From contig JAGIAK010000001.1 in assembly GCA_017744855.1 (NCBI GenBank), positions 35,182 through 99,181 of the forward strand: 64,000 nucleotides of DNA. Reading direction: 5' to 3'. Position 1 is the stretch's first letter; the number at the start of each line of letters is the position of its first letter. The translations under genes were made by a program, and so were the position numbers. Shown piece by piece: positions 1-9,825 of the stretch. This stretch comes from Microbacterium sp. (GTDB lineage Bacteria > Actinomycetota > Actinomycetes > Actinomycetales > Microbacteriaceae). Below the pieces are notes generated by a model. The model saw only the letters and a program-made list of their open reading frames with translations, searched no databases and was not told the origin of the DNA.

Positions 1-1415
1 CCGCCGCGCTGCTCGACCGCATCCAGGCGCCGGAGGGCGCGGGACGAGAGATCCCGGATGCCGCGACCCGCGAGATCATCGGGCGGGCACCCGTGCACTC
101 CGTCGCCGACCTCGACGACGCCATCGCCCGCGCCCGTGCGGCGCAGCCCGCGTGGGAGGCGCTCGGTCATGAGAGGCGCAGCGAGCTGCTGCTGGCCGCG
201 GCCGACGCGATCGACGCGAACGCCGAGGCCCTGGCGTACCTGCTCTCGCGTGAGCAGGGCAAGCCGTTGAACGGACCCAACGCGCGCTTCGAGCTCGGCG
301 CCTGCTCCGCCTGGCTGCGCACCAACGCCACCACCGTGCTCGAGCCGCAGGTGCTCGTCGACGATGAGACCCTGCACGCCGAGCTGGTCTACAAGGCCGC
401 GGGAGTCGTCGGCGCGATCGGACCGTGGAACTGGCCGCTGATGATCACGATCTGGCAGATCGGCCCGTCTCTGCGCATGGGCAACACGGTCGTCGCCAAG
501 CCCAGCGAGTACACGCCGCTGAGCGTGCTCGCGATGCTGTCGGTCATGAACGAGGTGCTCCCCGACGACGTGCTCATCGGCATCTCGGGCGACCGCGAGG
601 TCGGCGCCCGCATCGCCTCCCACCCCGACATCGACAAGATCATGTTCACCGGCTCGACCGCCACCGGACGCCGCATCATCGAGAGCTCCGCAGGCAACCT
701 GGCCCGCCTCACCCTCGAACTGGGCGGAAACGACGCCGGAATCGTGCTGCCTGGCACCGACGTCGCCGCCGTCGCCGAGGACCTCTTCTGGGGAGCGTTC
801 ATCAACACCGGCCAGACGTGCGCCGCTATGAAGCGCCTGTACGTGCACGACTCCGTGTACGACGACGTCGTGAACGCGCTCGGCGAGATCGCGGCATCCG
901 TGCCGATCGGCAACGGGCTCGACGAGAACAACGTGCTCGGCCCGCTGCAGAACAAGCAGCAGTTCGACATCGTGTCGCGTCTGGTCGACGAGGCGAAGGC
1001 GTCCGGCGCCCGCGTCGTCACCGGCGGCGAGGCCGCACCGGAGCTGGGCGAGCTCTTCTACCGGCCTACCATCGTCGCCGACATCTCGAACGACGCTTCC
1101 CTCGTGCAGGAGGAGCAGTTCGGACCGGCACTGCCGATCATCCGCTACTCCGACGTCGACGAGGCCTTCGCCTGGGCGAACGCGGTCGACGTGGGCCTCG
1201 GCGCCTCGGTGTGGGCGAGCGACCCGGAGGCCGCGCGCGACGCCGCGACCCGGATGCAGTCGGGCACCGTGTGGATCAACTCGCACGGCGGACTGCACCC
1301 GATGGTGCCGTTCGGCGGGGTGAAGAGCTCCGGCTACGGACTGGAGTTCGGCGTCGAGGGACTCAAGTCCGTCGCCGTCACCCAGGTCGTGTCCGGCCCC
1401 GGTCGGAAGGGCTGA
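1..1415 (+). CDS. NAD(P)-dependent aldehyde dehydrogenase family protein, 5'-truncated by the window edge
   Basis: Frame stays open to the window start (AALLDRIQAPEGAGREIPD...). ALDH motifs GPWNWPL, FTGSTATGRRI, LELGGNDAGIV, NTGQTCAA. Confidence 0.9.
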   Translation, partial: AALLDRIQAPEGAGREIPDAATREIIGRAPVHSVADLDDAIARARAAQPAWEALGHERRSELLLAAADAIDANAEALAYLLSREQGKPLNGPNARFELGACSAWLRTNATTVLEPQVLVDDETLHAELVYKAAGVVGAIGPWNWPLMITIWQIGPSLRMGNTVVAKPSEYTPLSVLAMLSVMNEVLPDDVLIGISGDREVGARIASHPDIDKIMFTGSTATGRRIIESSAGNLARLTLELGGNDAGIVLPGTDVAAVAEDLFWGAFINTGQTCAAMKRLYVHDSVYDDVVNALGEIAASVPIGNGLDENNVLGPLQNKQQFDIVSRLVDEAKASGARVVTGGEAAPELGELFYRPTIVADISNDASLVQEEQFGPALPIIRYSDVDEAFAWANAVDVGLGASVWASDPEAARDAATRMQSGTVWINSHGGLHPMVPFGGVKSSGYGLEFGVEGLKSVAVTQVVSGPGRKG

Positions 1416-1417
1416 AC

Positions 1418-2938
1418 GTGTCGGAGGATTTGAGCGCCTTGGAAGACCGGGAGCGCCACGGCGACGCCGGCGTGCGCTCGGTCATCGTCGTCGGGGCTGG
1501 CACGTCGGGAGCGATCGTCGCACGACGGCTGGTCGACGCCGGTGTCGCCGTGACGCTCGTCGAGGCCGGCGGATACGACACGAACCCCGCGATCCATGAC
1601 CCGTCCCGCGCCGGCGAGCTCTGGCACGCCGCGGAGGACTGGGACTTCTTCACCGTGCCGCAGCAGCATGCGGCCGGCCGGCGCCTGCATCTCCCTCGGG
1701 GCAGGGTCACCGGCGGCTCGCACGCGCTGAACGCCATGATCTGGGTGCGCGGCGCGGCATCCGACTACGACGGCTGGGAGCGTTCCGGCGCGACCGGCTG
1801 GGGATGGTCGGAGGTCGAGCCGGTCTACGACGCGATCGAGAACGACCTGCTGCCGGTGACCGACGACTACCCCCTGTCGCCGATCCAGGCATCGATCATC
1901 GACGCCGCCGTGCAGGAGGGGCTGCCGCGCAACGAGAACTACAACGGCGGCACGCTCGACGGCGTCTCGCAGGAGCAGGTGACGATGCGCGACGGACGCC
2001 GGGTGAACACCTGGATGGCGTACGCGCAGCCCGTCGCCGAGAAGCTCACGATCATCACCGGACGCGAGGTCCACTCGGTGATCGTGGAAGACGGCCGGGC
2101 GCTGGGGGTCCGGCTCGGGGAGGGTCCGGATGCTGAGGAGGTGCGTGCCGACGAGGTGATTCTCTCGGCGGGCGCCATCGGCTCGCCGGTCATCCTGCTG
2201 CGGTCCGGGATCGGACCCGCACAGGACCTGGCCGCGCTCGGGATCCCGGTCGTGCAGGATTCGCCAGGCGTCGGCAGGAACCTGCACGACCACCTCCTCT
2301 CCCCGGTCATCTTCACCACGCGGGAGCGCCGCATCGGACCGCCGCAGCCGGGCGTCTCCGTCACGCAGACGCACCTGTTCTGGCGCAGCAGCCCCGACCT
2401 CGCCGAGCCCGACACGCAGCCGATCCACTTCTCGGTGCCGATGTGGGGCGAACTGGAGCCGCGCGGCGACGACGGCTTCACGCTCATGGCAGGACTCGTC
2501 GCCCCGCACAGCCGCGGCTCGCTGACGCTGTCCGGGCCAGGGCTGGCCGACGCACCGCTGATCGACCTCGCAGCGCTCTCCGACGATCGCGACCTGGCGT
2601 CGCTCGCGGCATCCGTCCGCCAGTGCCGCCGCATCGGCGCACAGCCCGCGCTCGCCGAGGAGTGGGGCGCCGTCGAGGCGTATCCCGGCGCGGAGGTCGC
2701 GGACGCCGACGTCGAGGACTGGGTGCGCCGCACCGCGATCACCTACCACCACCAGGTCGGTACCTGCCGCATGGGCGAGGACGCGGATGCTGTGGTCGAC
2801 CCGCAGCTGCGCGTGCGCGGCGTGGCCGGGCTGCGCGTGATCGACGCCTCCGTGATGCCGACGGTTCCCACCGGCAACACGAACGCCCCCGCCGCGATGA
2901 TCGCCGAGCGCGGGGCGCGGTTCCTGCTGGAGGGATGA
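1418..2938 (+). CDS. GMC family (choline dehydrogenase-like) FAD-dependent oxidoreductase
   Basis: GTG start; VIVVGAGTSGAIVARRL dinucleotide fold, GSHALNAMIWVRG, HHQVGTCRMG, PTGNTNAPAAMIAERGA. Confidence 0.9.
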   Translation: MSEDLSALEDRERHGDAGVRSVIVVGAGTSGAIVARRLVDAGVAVTLVEAGGYDTNPAIHDPSRAGELWHAAEDWDFFTVPQQHAAGRRLHLPRGRVTGGSHALNAMIWVRGAASDYDGWERSGATGWGWSEVEPVYDAIENDLLPVTDDYPLSPIQASIIDAAVQEGLPRNENYNGGTLDGVSQEQVTMRDGRRVNTWMAYAQPVAEKLTIITGREVHSVIVEDGRALGVRLGEGPDAEEVRADEVILSAGAIGSPVILLRSGIGPAQDLAALGIPVVQDSPGVGRNLHDHLLSPVIFTTRERRIGPPQPGVSVTQTHLFWRSSPDLAEPDTQPIHFSVPMWGELEPRGDDGFTLMAGLVAPHSRGSLTLSGPGLADAPLIDLAALSDDRDLASLAASVRQCRRIGAQPALAEEWGAVEAYPGAEVADADVEDWVRRTAITYHHQVGTCRMGEDADAVVDPQLRVRGVAGLRVIDASVMPTVPTGNTNAPAAMIAERGARFLLEG

Positions 2939-2977
2939 CTCTCGCCCTCGGCGGTGGTCAGGAGTTCACACGATTCG

Positions 2978-3008
2978 AAGGAGCGGATGCTGCATCCGCT
3001 CCTTCGTT
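2978..3008. terminator. Strong hairpin between convergent genes
   Basis: CGAAGGAGCGGATGC/GCATCCGCTCCTTCG 15-bp arms with almost no loop, just downstream of the GMC gene. Confidence 0.6.
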
Positions 3009-3067
3009 GCGTGAGAAATCCTGCGGTGCGTGTGCGGCGAGCGGGCCAGTTGTGGGGGACAGCAAAG

Positions 3068-3093
3068 TGCCCCCGGATGGTGATCCGGGGGCA
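3068..3093. terminator. Second hairpin, terminator-like, between convergent genes
   Basis: TGCCCCCGGAT-ggtg-ATCCGGGGGCA, 11-bp perfect arms. Confidence 0.55.
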
Positions 3094-3117
3094 TTGCCAG
3101 GCGATGACGACACCGGC

Positions 3118-4824
3118 TCAGGCCGAGTACACCTCGCGGCCGGCGAACCACGTCGACAGCACCCGGGCGTCGATGATCTGCTCGGCGGGACCGGAGACGG
3201 CGTCGCGGTCGAGCACCACGAAGTCCGCGGACTTGCCGACGGCGAGGGAGCCCGTGTGCGCGCCCAGCCCCATCGCGGTGGCGGCGTTGATCGTGAAGAC
3301 CTCGAGCGCCTCCTCGGCGGTGATCGCCTGCTCCGGCCACAGCGTGCCGGGAGCGCGCCCGAGCGGATCGGCGCGCGTCACGAGACCCTGCAGGCCCTCC
3401 AACGTGTTCGGGGACTCGCACACCGGCCAGTCGGACCCGCCGGCGACGAGGGCGCCGACGTCGAGCAGCGCACGATTGGGCTGCGAGTGCTCCGCCCGCT
3501 CGCCGAGCACCTCGGCCAGCGCCTGCGGGATCACCCCGGGGAACCAGATGAACGGAGAGATGTCGGCCGACACGTCCAGTGCGGCCAGGCGGGGGATGTC
3601 GGCATCCGCGAGGAACTGCCCGTGCGCGATCTGGATCGGCGTCGTGAAGCCCTCGGCACGGATCCTCTCCGCGACGTCGAGCACGAGCCGGGCCGAGCCG
3701 TCGCCCGTGCAGTGCACCTTGGCGCCGAGTCCGCGCTCTGCGACACCGCGCAGCCAGCCGTGCAGCTCGTCGAAGGTCATCGTCGTCTCGCCGTGGAAGT
3801 GCGCGCCGTGCACGGCATCCGCGACGTAGGGCTCGAGGAAGGATGCTGTGCGGGCGGGCGGGACCCCGTCGAGGAAGATCTTCACGAAGTCCGGGCGGTG
3901 GTGCGGGGTGCGGAACTCCTCGCCGCGGTCGATCAGTGACCGGCCGATCGGATCGAACCCGAAGATCTCGTCATTGACCAAGAGCGAGGAGACGACCCAG
4001 GCGTTCAGGTCGCCCGCGTCGTCGAGCGCGGCCAGCGCAGCGAGGATGTCGGTGGAGACCCCCGCATCCTGGAACGTCGTGATGCCGAACGAGTTCAACA
4101 GCTCGACCCCGCGCCGCGACGCCGCGACGTGCTGCTCCGGCGTGAGCCCGCCGCTGCGATCGTACGCCTCCTGCACGGGGATGCCCGCAGCCTCCAGCAG
4201 CACGCCCGTCGGGGTGCCGTCGTCGGGGTCGAGCACCGTGACGCCGCCGGCGGGGATGCTGTCGGCGGTGATGCCGGCGAGCTCCAGCGCGCGGCTGTTC
4301 GCCCAGCGGTTGTGCCGGGAGTCCTCGACGATCACCACGGGCCGCCCGCCGGCGGCTTCGTCGAGCCGCCGCCTCGTCGCAGTGTTCGCGAGCGAGGGCA
4401 GCAGCGTGGTCGCCACGACACCGCCGATGATCCACGCGTCGTCCGGCAGCGTCGCCGCCTTCTCGCGCACCCGGTCGAGGATCTCGTCGAGCCCGAGCGA
4501 CGGCGGCAGCGACAGCTCGAACAGCTCGGTGCGGCCGGCGAGGGCGTGATGGTTGTGCACGTCGACGAAGCCGGGGTACACCGCGGCTCCGCCGACGTCG
4601 AGCATCCGAGTCGCCGGACCCCGATGTGCGGACACCGCAGACAGCGATCCGACCGCGGCGATACGACCGTCGCGCACGGCGAAGGCCTCGACCACGGGCC
4701 GGGCGCGATCCGCGGTGCGGATCACCGCCCCGGTCACGATGAGGTCGGCGGCCAGAGACGTGGCCAGAGCCGGGGCGAAGTCGTCCTCCCGGCGACGCGC
4801 GACGTCGTCTGCGGCATCCGTCAT
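3118..4824 (-). CDS. Amidohydrolase family protein (YtcJ-like metal-dependent hydrolase)
   Basis: 568 aa; YPGFVDVHNHHALAG HxH metal motif, imidazolonepropionase-like ends, C-terminal GKSADFVVLDRD. Confidence 0.85.
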   Translation of the reverse strand: MTDAADDVARRREDDFAPALATSLAADLIVTGAVIRTADRARPVVEAFAVRDGRIAAVGSLSAVSAHRGPATRMLDVGGAAVYPGFVDVHNHHALAGRTELFELSLPPSLGLDEILDRVREKAATLPDDAWIIGGVVATTLLPSLANTATRRRLDEAAGGRPVVIVEDSRHNRWANSRALELAGITADSIPAGGVTVLDPDDGTPTGVLLEAAGIPVQEAYDRSGGLTPEQHVAASRRGVELLNSFGITTFQDAGVSTDILAALAALDDAGDLNAWVVSSLLVNDEIFGFDPIGRSLIDRGEEFRTPHHRPDFVKIFLDGVPPARTASFLEPYVADAVHGAHFHGETTMTFDELHGWLRGVAERGLGAKVHCTGDGSARLVLDVAERIRAEGFTTPIQIAHGQFLADADIPRLAALDVSADISPFIWFPGVIPQALAEVLGERAEHSQPNRALLDVGALVAGGSDWPVCESPNTLEGLQGLVTRADPLGRAPGTLWPEQAITAEEALEVFTINAATAMGLGAHTGSLAVGKSADFVVLDRDAVSGPAEQIIDARVLSTWFAGREVYSA

Positions 4825-4827
4825 GAT

Positions 4828-5664
4828 CTAGATCCTCCCGAACTCGGCGGGCTCGAGACCCTCGGAATGGCGGGTCGTGGAGATGAGACGGCCATGCGCG
4901 CCGAACGTGAAGTGCGTGGGGATCTCTCCGGTCTCGTCGAGGCCGAACAGCACACCGTGCGAGCGGATGGCGTTCACGTCGCGGTGGTCGGCGATCGTCA
5001 CCGAGGCGCACGGGATCACCTTCTCCCGCCACGCGAAGATGTAGATGCCGGGGCGCACCTCCCACACGCTGTTCTCGTCGGTGTCGGCGAGGCCGCGCTC
5101 GGGGCCGGCCAGGCACTGCCACGAGTACCAGCGCTCGGAGAGGTACACGTGCTCGTAGGCGTGCTCGGTGCTGTACACCCACTCCACGCGGCGGCCGATG
5201 AGGCTCGTGGTCGGTGCGGCCTCCGCTCCGGTGACCTCCGCGCCCTCGATGACGCTCGGGGCGAAGACATGCTGCACGCGGGTCTTGCCCTTCTCCGGCG
5301 CGGGCAGGATCACCGAGATCACGGCGAGGGCGCGGCCGTGGCGCAGATCGAGCACCAGCGACACCGCCTCGTTCGGCAGGTAGTTGTGGTGGAACTGCAC
5401 GTAGAACAGGTCTTCGTCGACCTCGACGGCCTCGTAGTCGTCGGTGTCGGATGCCGCCTCGGTGCTGTCGTCGGCACCGGGCTGGTAGTCCCAGGTGACC
5501 GTGGTGTCGGCGAAGCGGTGCGTGATGCGGGTGCCTCGGCCGTCGACGACGGTGATCTCCCGGCCGCTGAGAGCGGTGGTGTGCGGCGCCTTGTTGGCGT
5601 CGAAGCCGGGGGCCAGGCCCTCCAGGGGCAGCCAGGTCGACGTGTCGGCGGGGTTCATGGTCAT
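4828..5664 (-). CDS. MoaF-family protein (paralogue 1)
   Basis: 279 aa from MTMNPADTSTWLPLEGL; shares the YEHVYxSxxxYxWQCLxGxxRGxxDxDxxxVW block with 15128..15916. Confidence 0.7.
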   Translation of the reverse strand: MTMNPADTSTWLPLEGLAPGFDANKAPHTTALSGREITVVDGRGTRITHRFADTTVTWDYQPGADDSTEAASDTDDYEAVEVDEDLFYVQFHHNYLPNEAVSLVLDLRHGRALAVISVILPAPEKGKTRVQHVFAPSVIEGAEVTGAEAAPTTSLIGRRVEWVYSTEHAYEHVYLSERWYSWQCLAGPERGLADTDENSVWEVRPGIYIFAWREKVIPCASVTIADHRDVNAIRSHGVLFGLDETGEIPTHFTFGAHGRLISTTRHSEGLEPAEFGRI

Positions 5665-5699
5665 GGTGTCTCCTATCGGAAGATGGTCGAGGGGAGCGG

Positions 5700-7148
5700 T
5701 CAGCGGGTGCTGAACTGCTCGAGGTCGCTGGACAGGCCGTCGTACACGGCGGGCTTGGCGCGCTTCAGATAGACGCCGTACACGATGCCGCCGATCACGG
5801 CCAGCACGAGCAGCAGCGGCATCAGGCGGATGGCGAGCTCCTGAGATCCGGCGACGATGTCGAAGTTCACCACGGCGAGGATCGAGATCGACGCGATGCC
5901 GAGGAAGCCGATGCCGGGGGCGATGAACGTGCTCCACCAGCGCTGGTCCTTGCGCCGACGGAAGTACACGACGATCGAGATCGCGGCGAGCCCCTGCAGG
6001 ATGAGCACGCTGAGCGTGCCGAAGCCGAGCATCGCCGGGACGAGGGTGACGATCGGGTCGGCGCCGGCGATCGCGAAGATCACCGCGACGATCGCCGCGA
6101 ACGACGCCTGCACGATGCCTGCGAGCTGCGGCGCCCCGTTGGTGCGGGTGCGGGCGAGCGCGTTGGGCAGGATGCGGGCGCGGCCCAGCGAGTACAGGTA
6201 GCGGGTCGCGGAGTTGTGGAACGCGAGCATCGCGGCGAAGAGGCTCACCAGCAGCAGGATCATCATGACCGTGGTGAGCGGGCCGCCGAGGTAGGTCTGC
6301 GCCAGCGTGAAGATGAGGTCGCCGGTGGGGAGGTGGTCGACGGCGGTGGCCTGCGCCTGGGCGACGCCCGTCGCGCTGACGACGGCCCACGTGGTGACGC
6401 CGAGGATGATGCCGATCGCGATGATCGCGGTGTAGGTCGCGCGCGGGATGGTGCGCAGCGGCTGCTTCGCCTCCTCGCTGAACAGCGCCGTCGCCTCGAA
6501 GCCGAGGAATCCGGTGGCGGCGAGCAGCAGGCCGATGGGCAGCGAGCCCGAGAACACCCACTCCGGGCTGAAGGCGGCCACGTCGTACCCGGTCTGCACG
6601 AGCACGGAGATGTCGAACACGACGAGCATGAGCGTCTCCAGCACCAGGCAGACGCCGAGCACCTTCGAGCTGAAGTCGACGCCCACCCTGGCGAGCACGA
6701 AGCAGACGACGATCGAGGCGAGGCCCCAGACCAGCCAGTGCACGTCGAGCCCGGTGAGGTCGCGGATGATCGTCTGCATGAAGAATCCGCTGGTTCCGAT
6801 CGTGCCGACCACGAAGAAGTTGTAGCCGAGGGTGGCGATGAGACCGGCGATCAGACCGCCGGTGCGGCCGAGGCCCTTCACGACGAAAGCGTAGAAGCCG
6901 CCGGCGTTCACCAGCTGCTTCGACATCTGCGCGTAGCCGACGGCGAAGAGGAGCAGGATCGCCGCGACCAGGAAGAACGACATCGGGGTGCCGCCGCCGT
7001 TGCCCAGAGCGATCGCCAGCGACGCGACGACGACGATGCCCGTCAGCGGCGCCACGGCGGCGAGGACGAGGAAGACGATCCCGGCGACGCCGAGGGCGCC
7101 GGGTCGGAGTGCGGTGTGCTCCTGAGGAGTGGTCATCGGATCGGCCAC
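5700..7148 (-). CDS. APC-superfamily amino acid/amine permease
   Basis: Multiple TM segments; GIVFLVLAAVAPLTGIVVVASLAIALGNG, GGFYAFVVKGLGR. Start could also be ATG at 7136. Confidence 0.85.
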   Translation of the reverse strand: MADPMTTPQEHTALRPGALGVAGIVFLVLAAVAPLTGIVVVASLAIALGNGGGTPMSFFLVAAILLLFAVGYAQMSKQLVNAGGFYAFVVKGLGRTGGLIAGLIATLGYNFFVVGTIGTSGFFMQTIIRDLTGLDVHWLVWGLASIVVCFVLARVGVDFSSKVLGVCLVLETLMLVVFDISVLVQTGYDVAAFSPEWVFSGSLPIGLLLAATGFLGFEATALFSEEAKQPLRTIPRATYTAIIAIGIILGVTTWAVVSATGVAQAQATAVDHLPTGDLIFTLAQTYLGGPLTTVMMILLLVSLFAAMLAFHNSATRYLYSLGRARILPNALARTRTNGAPQLAGIVQASFAAIVAVIFAIAGADPIVTLVPAMLGFGTLSVLILQGLAAISIVVYFRRRKDQRWWSTFIAPGIGFLGIASISILAVVNFDIVAGSQELAIRLMPLLLVLAVIGGIVYGVYLKRAKPAVYDGLSSDLEQFSTR

Positions 7149-7172
7149 GTCGGGCTCCTTTGCTCGGTGACG

Positions 7173-7188
7173 GCCGTGCGCGCACGGC
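7173..7188. promoter_or_regulatory. 16-bp perfect palindrome upstream of the APC permease
   Basis: GCCGTGCGCGCACGGC; ACGGCCGTGCGC recurs at 7286-7297 in the same divergent intergenic region. Confidence 0.4.
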
Positions 7189-7394
7189 ATCGACGACGAG
7201 GGGAATCGTCGATAGAGCGAGTCTGCTCGCCTCCGGCTGCGTGCGCTTGACGCTGAGCGAAGGACGATGGTGCCAGCGTGCACACACGGCCGTGCGCCGT
7301 TCAGAGCGCGGATGCCGGAGAGCAGGATGACCGTGACGACACCGCCGTCCTCATCCGCGCCGCCGGCGCGCCGGCGCCCGTCACGGAGGAACGC

Positions 7395-8147
7395 ATGGAC
7401 CTGCAGCTGCGCGGAACGACCGCCCTCGTCACGGGCGCGGGAAGCGGGATCGGCCGTGCTGTCGCGCTCGCGCTCGCCGCGGAGGGCGTGCGGCTCGCAC
7501 TGCTCGACCGTGACGAGGCGGGGTTGCGCGAGACCGCGGAGCTCGTGAACGGCGAGGAGGAACGCCAGGACGCGCTGATGCTCGTGGCCGACGTCACCGA
7601 TGAGGCGCAGGTCGCGGCTGCGGTGGGTGCCGTCGACCGGTTGGACGCGGTGGTCTGCTGCGCGGGCATCTCCGGCCCCGTCGGCTCGGGCATCGAGGAC
7701 GTCACCCTCGCCCAGTGGAACGCGGTGCTCGCCGTGAACGTCACGGGTCCCTTCCTCGTGCTCAAGCACGCCCTTCCCGCGCTGCGGGCGGCGGGCGCGG
7801 CATCCGTCGTGCTGATCTCCAGCGACTCCGCCGTCGTGGCCTCGCCCGGCATGGTGCCGTACTGCACGTCCAAGGCGGCGCTCGTGCAGTTCGCGAGGGC
7901 GCTGTCAGTCGACCTCGCAGGCACCGGCATCCGCGTCAACACCGTCGCACCGTCGGTCGTCGACACCCCGATGAGCAGGGGTGACCTCGGCGACTCCGCG
8001 TTCGACGCCCCCGGGTTCCCCGTGCAGTCGGGCGACGAGGTCGCCGCGCACGTCGCCTACCTCGCCTCGCCGCGCTCGCGCGCCGTCAACGGCACGACGG
8101 TCCTCAGCGACTTCGGCTACAGCGCCCGCTCCGGCTTCCCCGCCTGA
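7395..8147 (+). CDS. SDR family oxidoreductase
   Basis: TGAGSGIGRA, NVTGPF, YCTSK; start chosen at MDLQLRGTTALVTGAG. Confidence 0.88.
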   Translation: MDLQLRGTTALVTGAGSGIGRAVALALAAEGVRLALLDRDEAGLRETAELVNGEEERQDALMLVADVTDEAQVAAAVGAVDRLDAVVCCAGISGPVGSGIEDVTLAQWNAVLAVNVTGPFLVLKHALPALRAAGAASVVLISSDSAVVASPGMVPYCTSKAALVQFARALSVDLAGTGIRVNTVAPSVVDTPMSRGDLGDSAFDAPGFPVQSGDEVAAHVAYLASPRSRAVNGTTVLSDFGYSARSGFPA

Positions 8148-8206
8148 GCCCCCCACACTCACCCCAGAGAACCGCGCGCACGCGCCAGACACACACAGGA
8201 GCAGAC

Positions 8207-9022
8207 ATGGGACTCGTAGTCGGATCGACGGTCTCCGGACGCGTCGTCGTCATCACCGGGGGCGGCACGGGCATCGGTGCGGCGATCGCCGAGCGGTACG
8301 CCGCCGAGGGCGCGCACGTGGTGGTGGTCGGACGCAGGGCCGAGCCGCTGCAGGCGGTGGAGAAGGCCGTCGGGGCGCACCCGATCGTCGCGGACGCCGC
8401 GGACACCGAGTCGGCGAAAGCCGCCGTGGCGGAGGTGCTCGCGACGTTCGGGCGCATCGACGTGCTCGTCGCCAACGCCGGCGGCCACGGGTTCTCGCCG
8501 GTCGCCGAGACCGATGACGCCAGCTGGGAGGCCGCGATCCGCGCCAACCTCACCACGGCGTTCACGATGGCGCGCGAGGCGCTGCCTGCGCTGATCGAGG
8601 CGAAGGGGCAGATCGTCATCGTCTCGTCGCTCGCCGGACTGTTCGCGGGGCCCTCTGTGGCCGGGTACACGGTCGGCAAGCACGCGCTCATCGGCCTCAC
8701 CCGCACCCTCGCCCGCGACTACGGGCGTCACGGCGTGCGCGTCAACGCCGTGTGCCCCGGCTGGGTGCAGACGCCGATGGCGGACGAGGAGATGGACGAG
8801 TTCGCCTCGCACGCCGGCCTCGGCTCGCGCGAGGAGGCCTACGCCACGGTCACGGCCGACGTGCCGCTGCGCCGTCCGGCACGGCCCGCCGAGATCGCCT
8901 CGGTCGTGCGATTCCTGGGCTCTGGCGAGTCGTCGTACATCACCGGCGCGGTCATCGTCGCCGACGGCGGCTCGCACGTGGTCGACGTGCCCACCATCGC
9001 CTTCGACCACGCGGGGATGTAG
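8207..9022 (+). CDS. SDR family oxidoreductase
   Basis: ITGGGTGIGAA, VANAGG, YTVGK. Confidence 0.88.
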   Translation: MGLVVGSTVSGRVVVITGGGTGIGAAIAERYAAEGAHVVVVGRRAEPLQAVEKAVGAHPIVADAADTESAKAAVAEVLATFGRIDVLVANAGGHGFSPVAETDDASWEAAIRANLTTAFTMAREALPALIEAKGQIVIVSSLAGLFAGPSVAGYTVGKHALIGLTRTLARDYGRHGVRVNAVCPGWVQTPMADEEMDEFASHAGLGSREEAYATVTADVPLRRPARPAEIASVVRFLGSGESSYITGAVIVADGGSHVVDVPTIAFDHAGM

Positions 9023-9025
9023 AGT

Positions 9026-9676
9026 TCAGTCGACGCGCAGCTCGAAGCCATCGTCGACGGGGACCACCGATACGTGCGTCAGATCGGCGACGTGGAACTC
9101 GGGGGAGTGCTTCACGGCGTGCGCGCCCACTCCGACCACGCGCATGCCGGCGGCGTGCGCGGCCTGGATGCCGGCTTCTGAGTCCTCGAACACGACGCAG
9201 TCGGCGGGGTGGACGCCGAGCAGCTGTGCGCCGAGCAGGAACCCCTCGGGGTCGGGCTTGGAGCGCGTGACGTTCTCGGCGGTGACCGTGAGCGCCGGCA
9301 CGGTGAGTGCCGCTTCACCCATCCGGGCGTTCATGAGGGTGACGTCGGCCGAGGTCACGATCGCGTGCGGGAAGGGCGCCAGATCGGCGAGCAGCCGGTC
9401 GGCGCCGTCGATCGCCACGACGCCGTCGACGTCGCTCGCCTCGTTCGCGAGCATGGCCTGGTTCTCGGCGAGGTTGATGGCGTGGTCGCGCTCCGGCAGC
9501 ATGATCGCCATGCTCTGGTGCCCTTGGCGCCCGTGGATCACGCTGAGCACGTGCTCGCGGTCCAGCCCGTGCGGCTTCGCCCACTCGAGCCACAGCCGTT
9601 CCACCACGGCGGTCGAGTCGACGAGCGTCCCGTCCATGTCGAGGAGGACGGCGCGGGCGGGGACGATCTCGGTCAT
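9026..9676 (-). CDS. HAD-family hydrolase/phosphatase (HAD-IA)
   Basis: LLDMDGTLVDS motif I, KPDPEGFLLG, VFEDSEAGIQAAHAAGM. Confidence 0.9.
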   Translation of the reverse strand: MTEIVPARAVLLDMDGTLVDSTAVVERLWLEWAKPHGLDREHVLSVIHGRQGHQSMAIMLPERDHAINLAENQAMLANEASDVDGVVAIDGADRLLADLAPFPHAIVTSADVTLMNARMGEAALTVPALTVTAENVTRSKPDPEGFLLGAQLLGVHPADCVVFEDSEAGIQAAHAAGMRVVGVGAHAVKHSPEFHVADLTHVSVVPVDDGFELRVD

Positions 9677-9731
9677 GCTCCCAGGCTAGTGCGAGATCAG
9701 CGGGCCTTCTCCGGCACAGACGCACGGCTCT

Positions 9732-9778
9732 GGCACGGATGCACGACAGACGTGGTCATCCCGTCGTGCATCCGTGCC
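9732..9778. terminator. 16-bp perfect inverted repeat between livF and the HAD gene
   Basis: GGCACGGATGCACGAC ... GTCGTGCATCCGTGCC with a 15-nt loop. Confidence 0.5.
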
Positions 9779-9825
9779 GGGGTCGTGCACCTGTGTCGCA
9801 TCCCGGGAGCATGACCGCGGGCGGG

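Noticed and set aside
425-1417. N-terminal 331 codons of ORF 425..2938
   Set aside because: Out-of-frame Arg-rich reading of the ALDH gene; GMC homology starts at GTG 1418.
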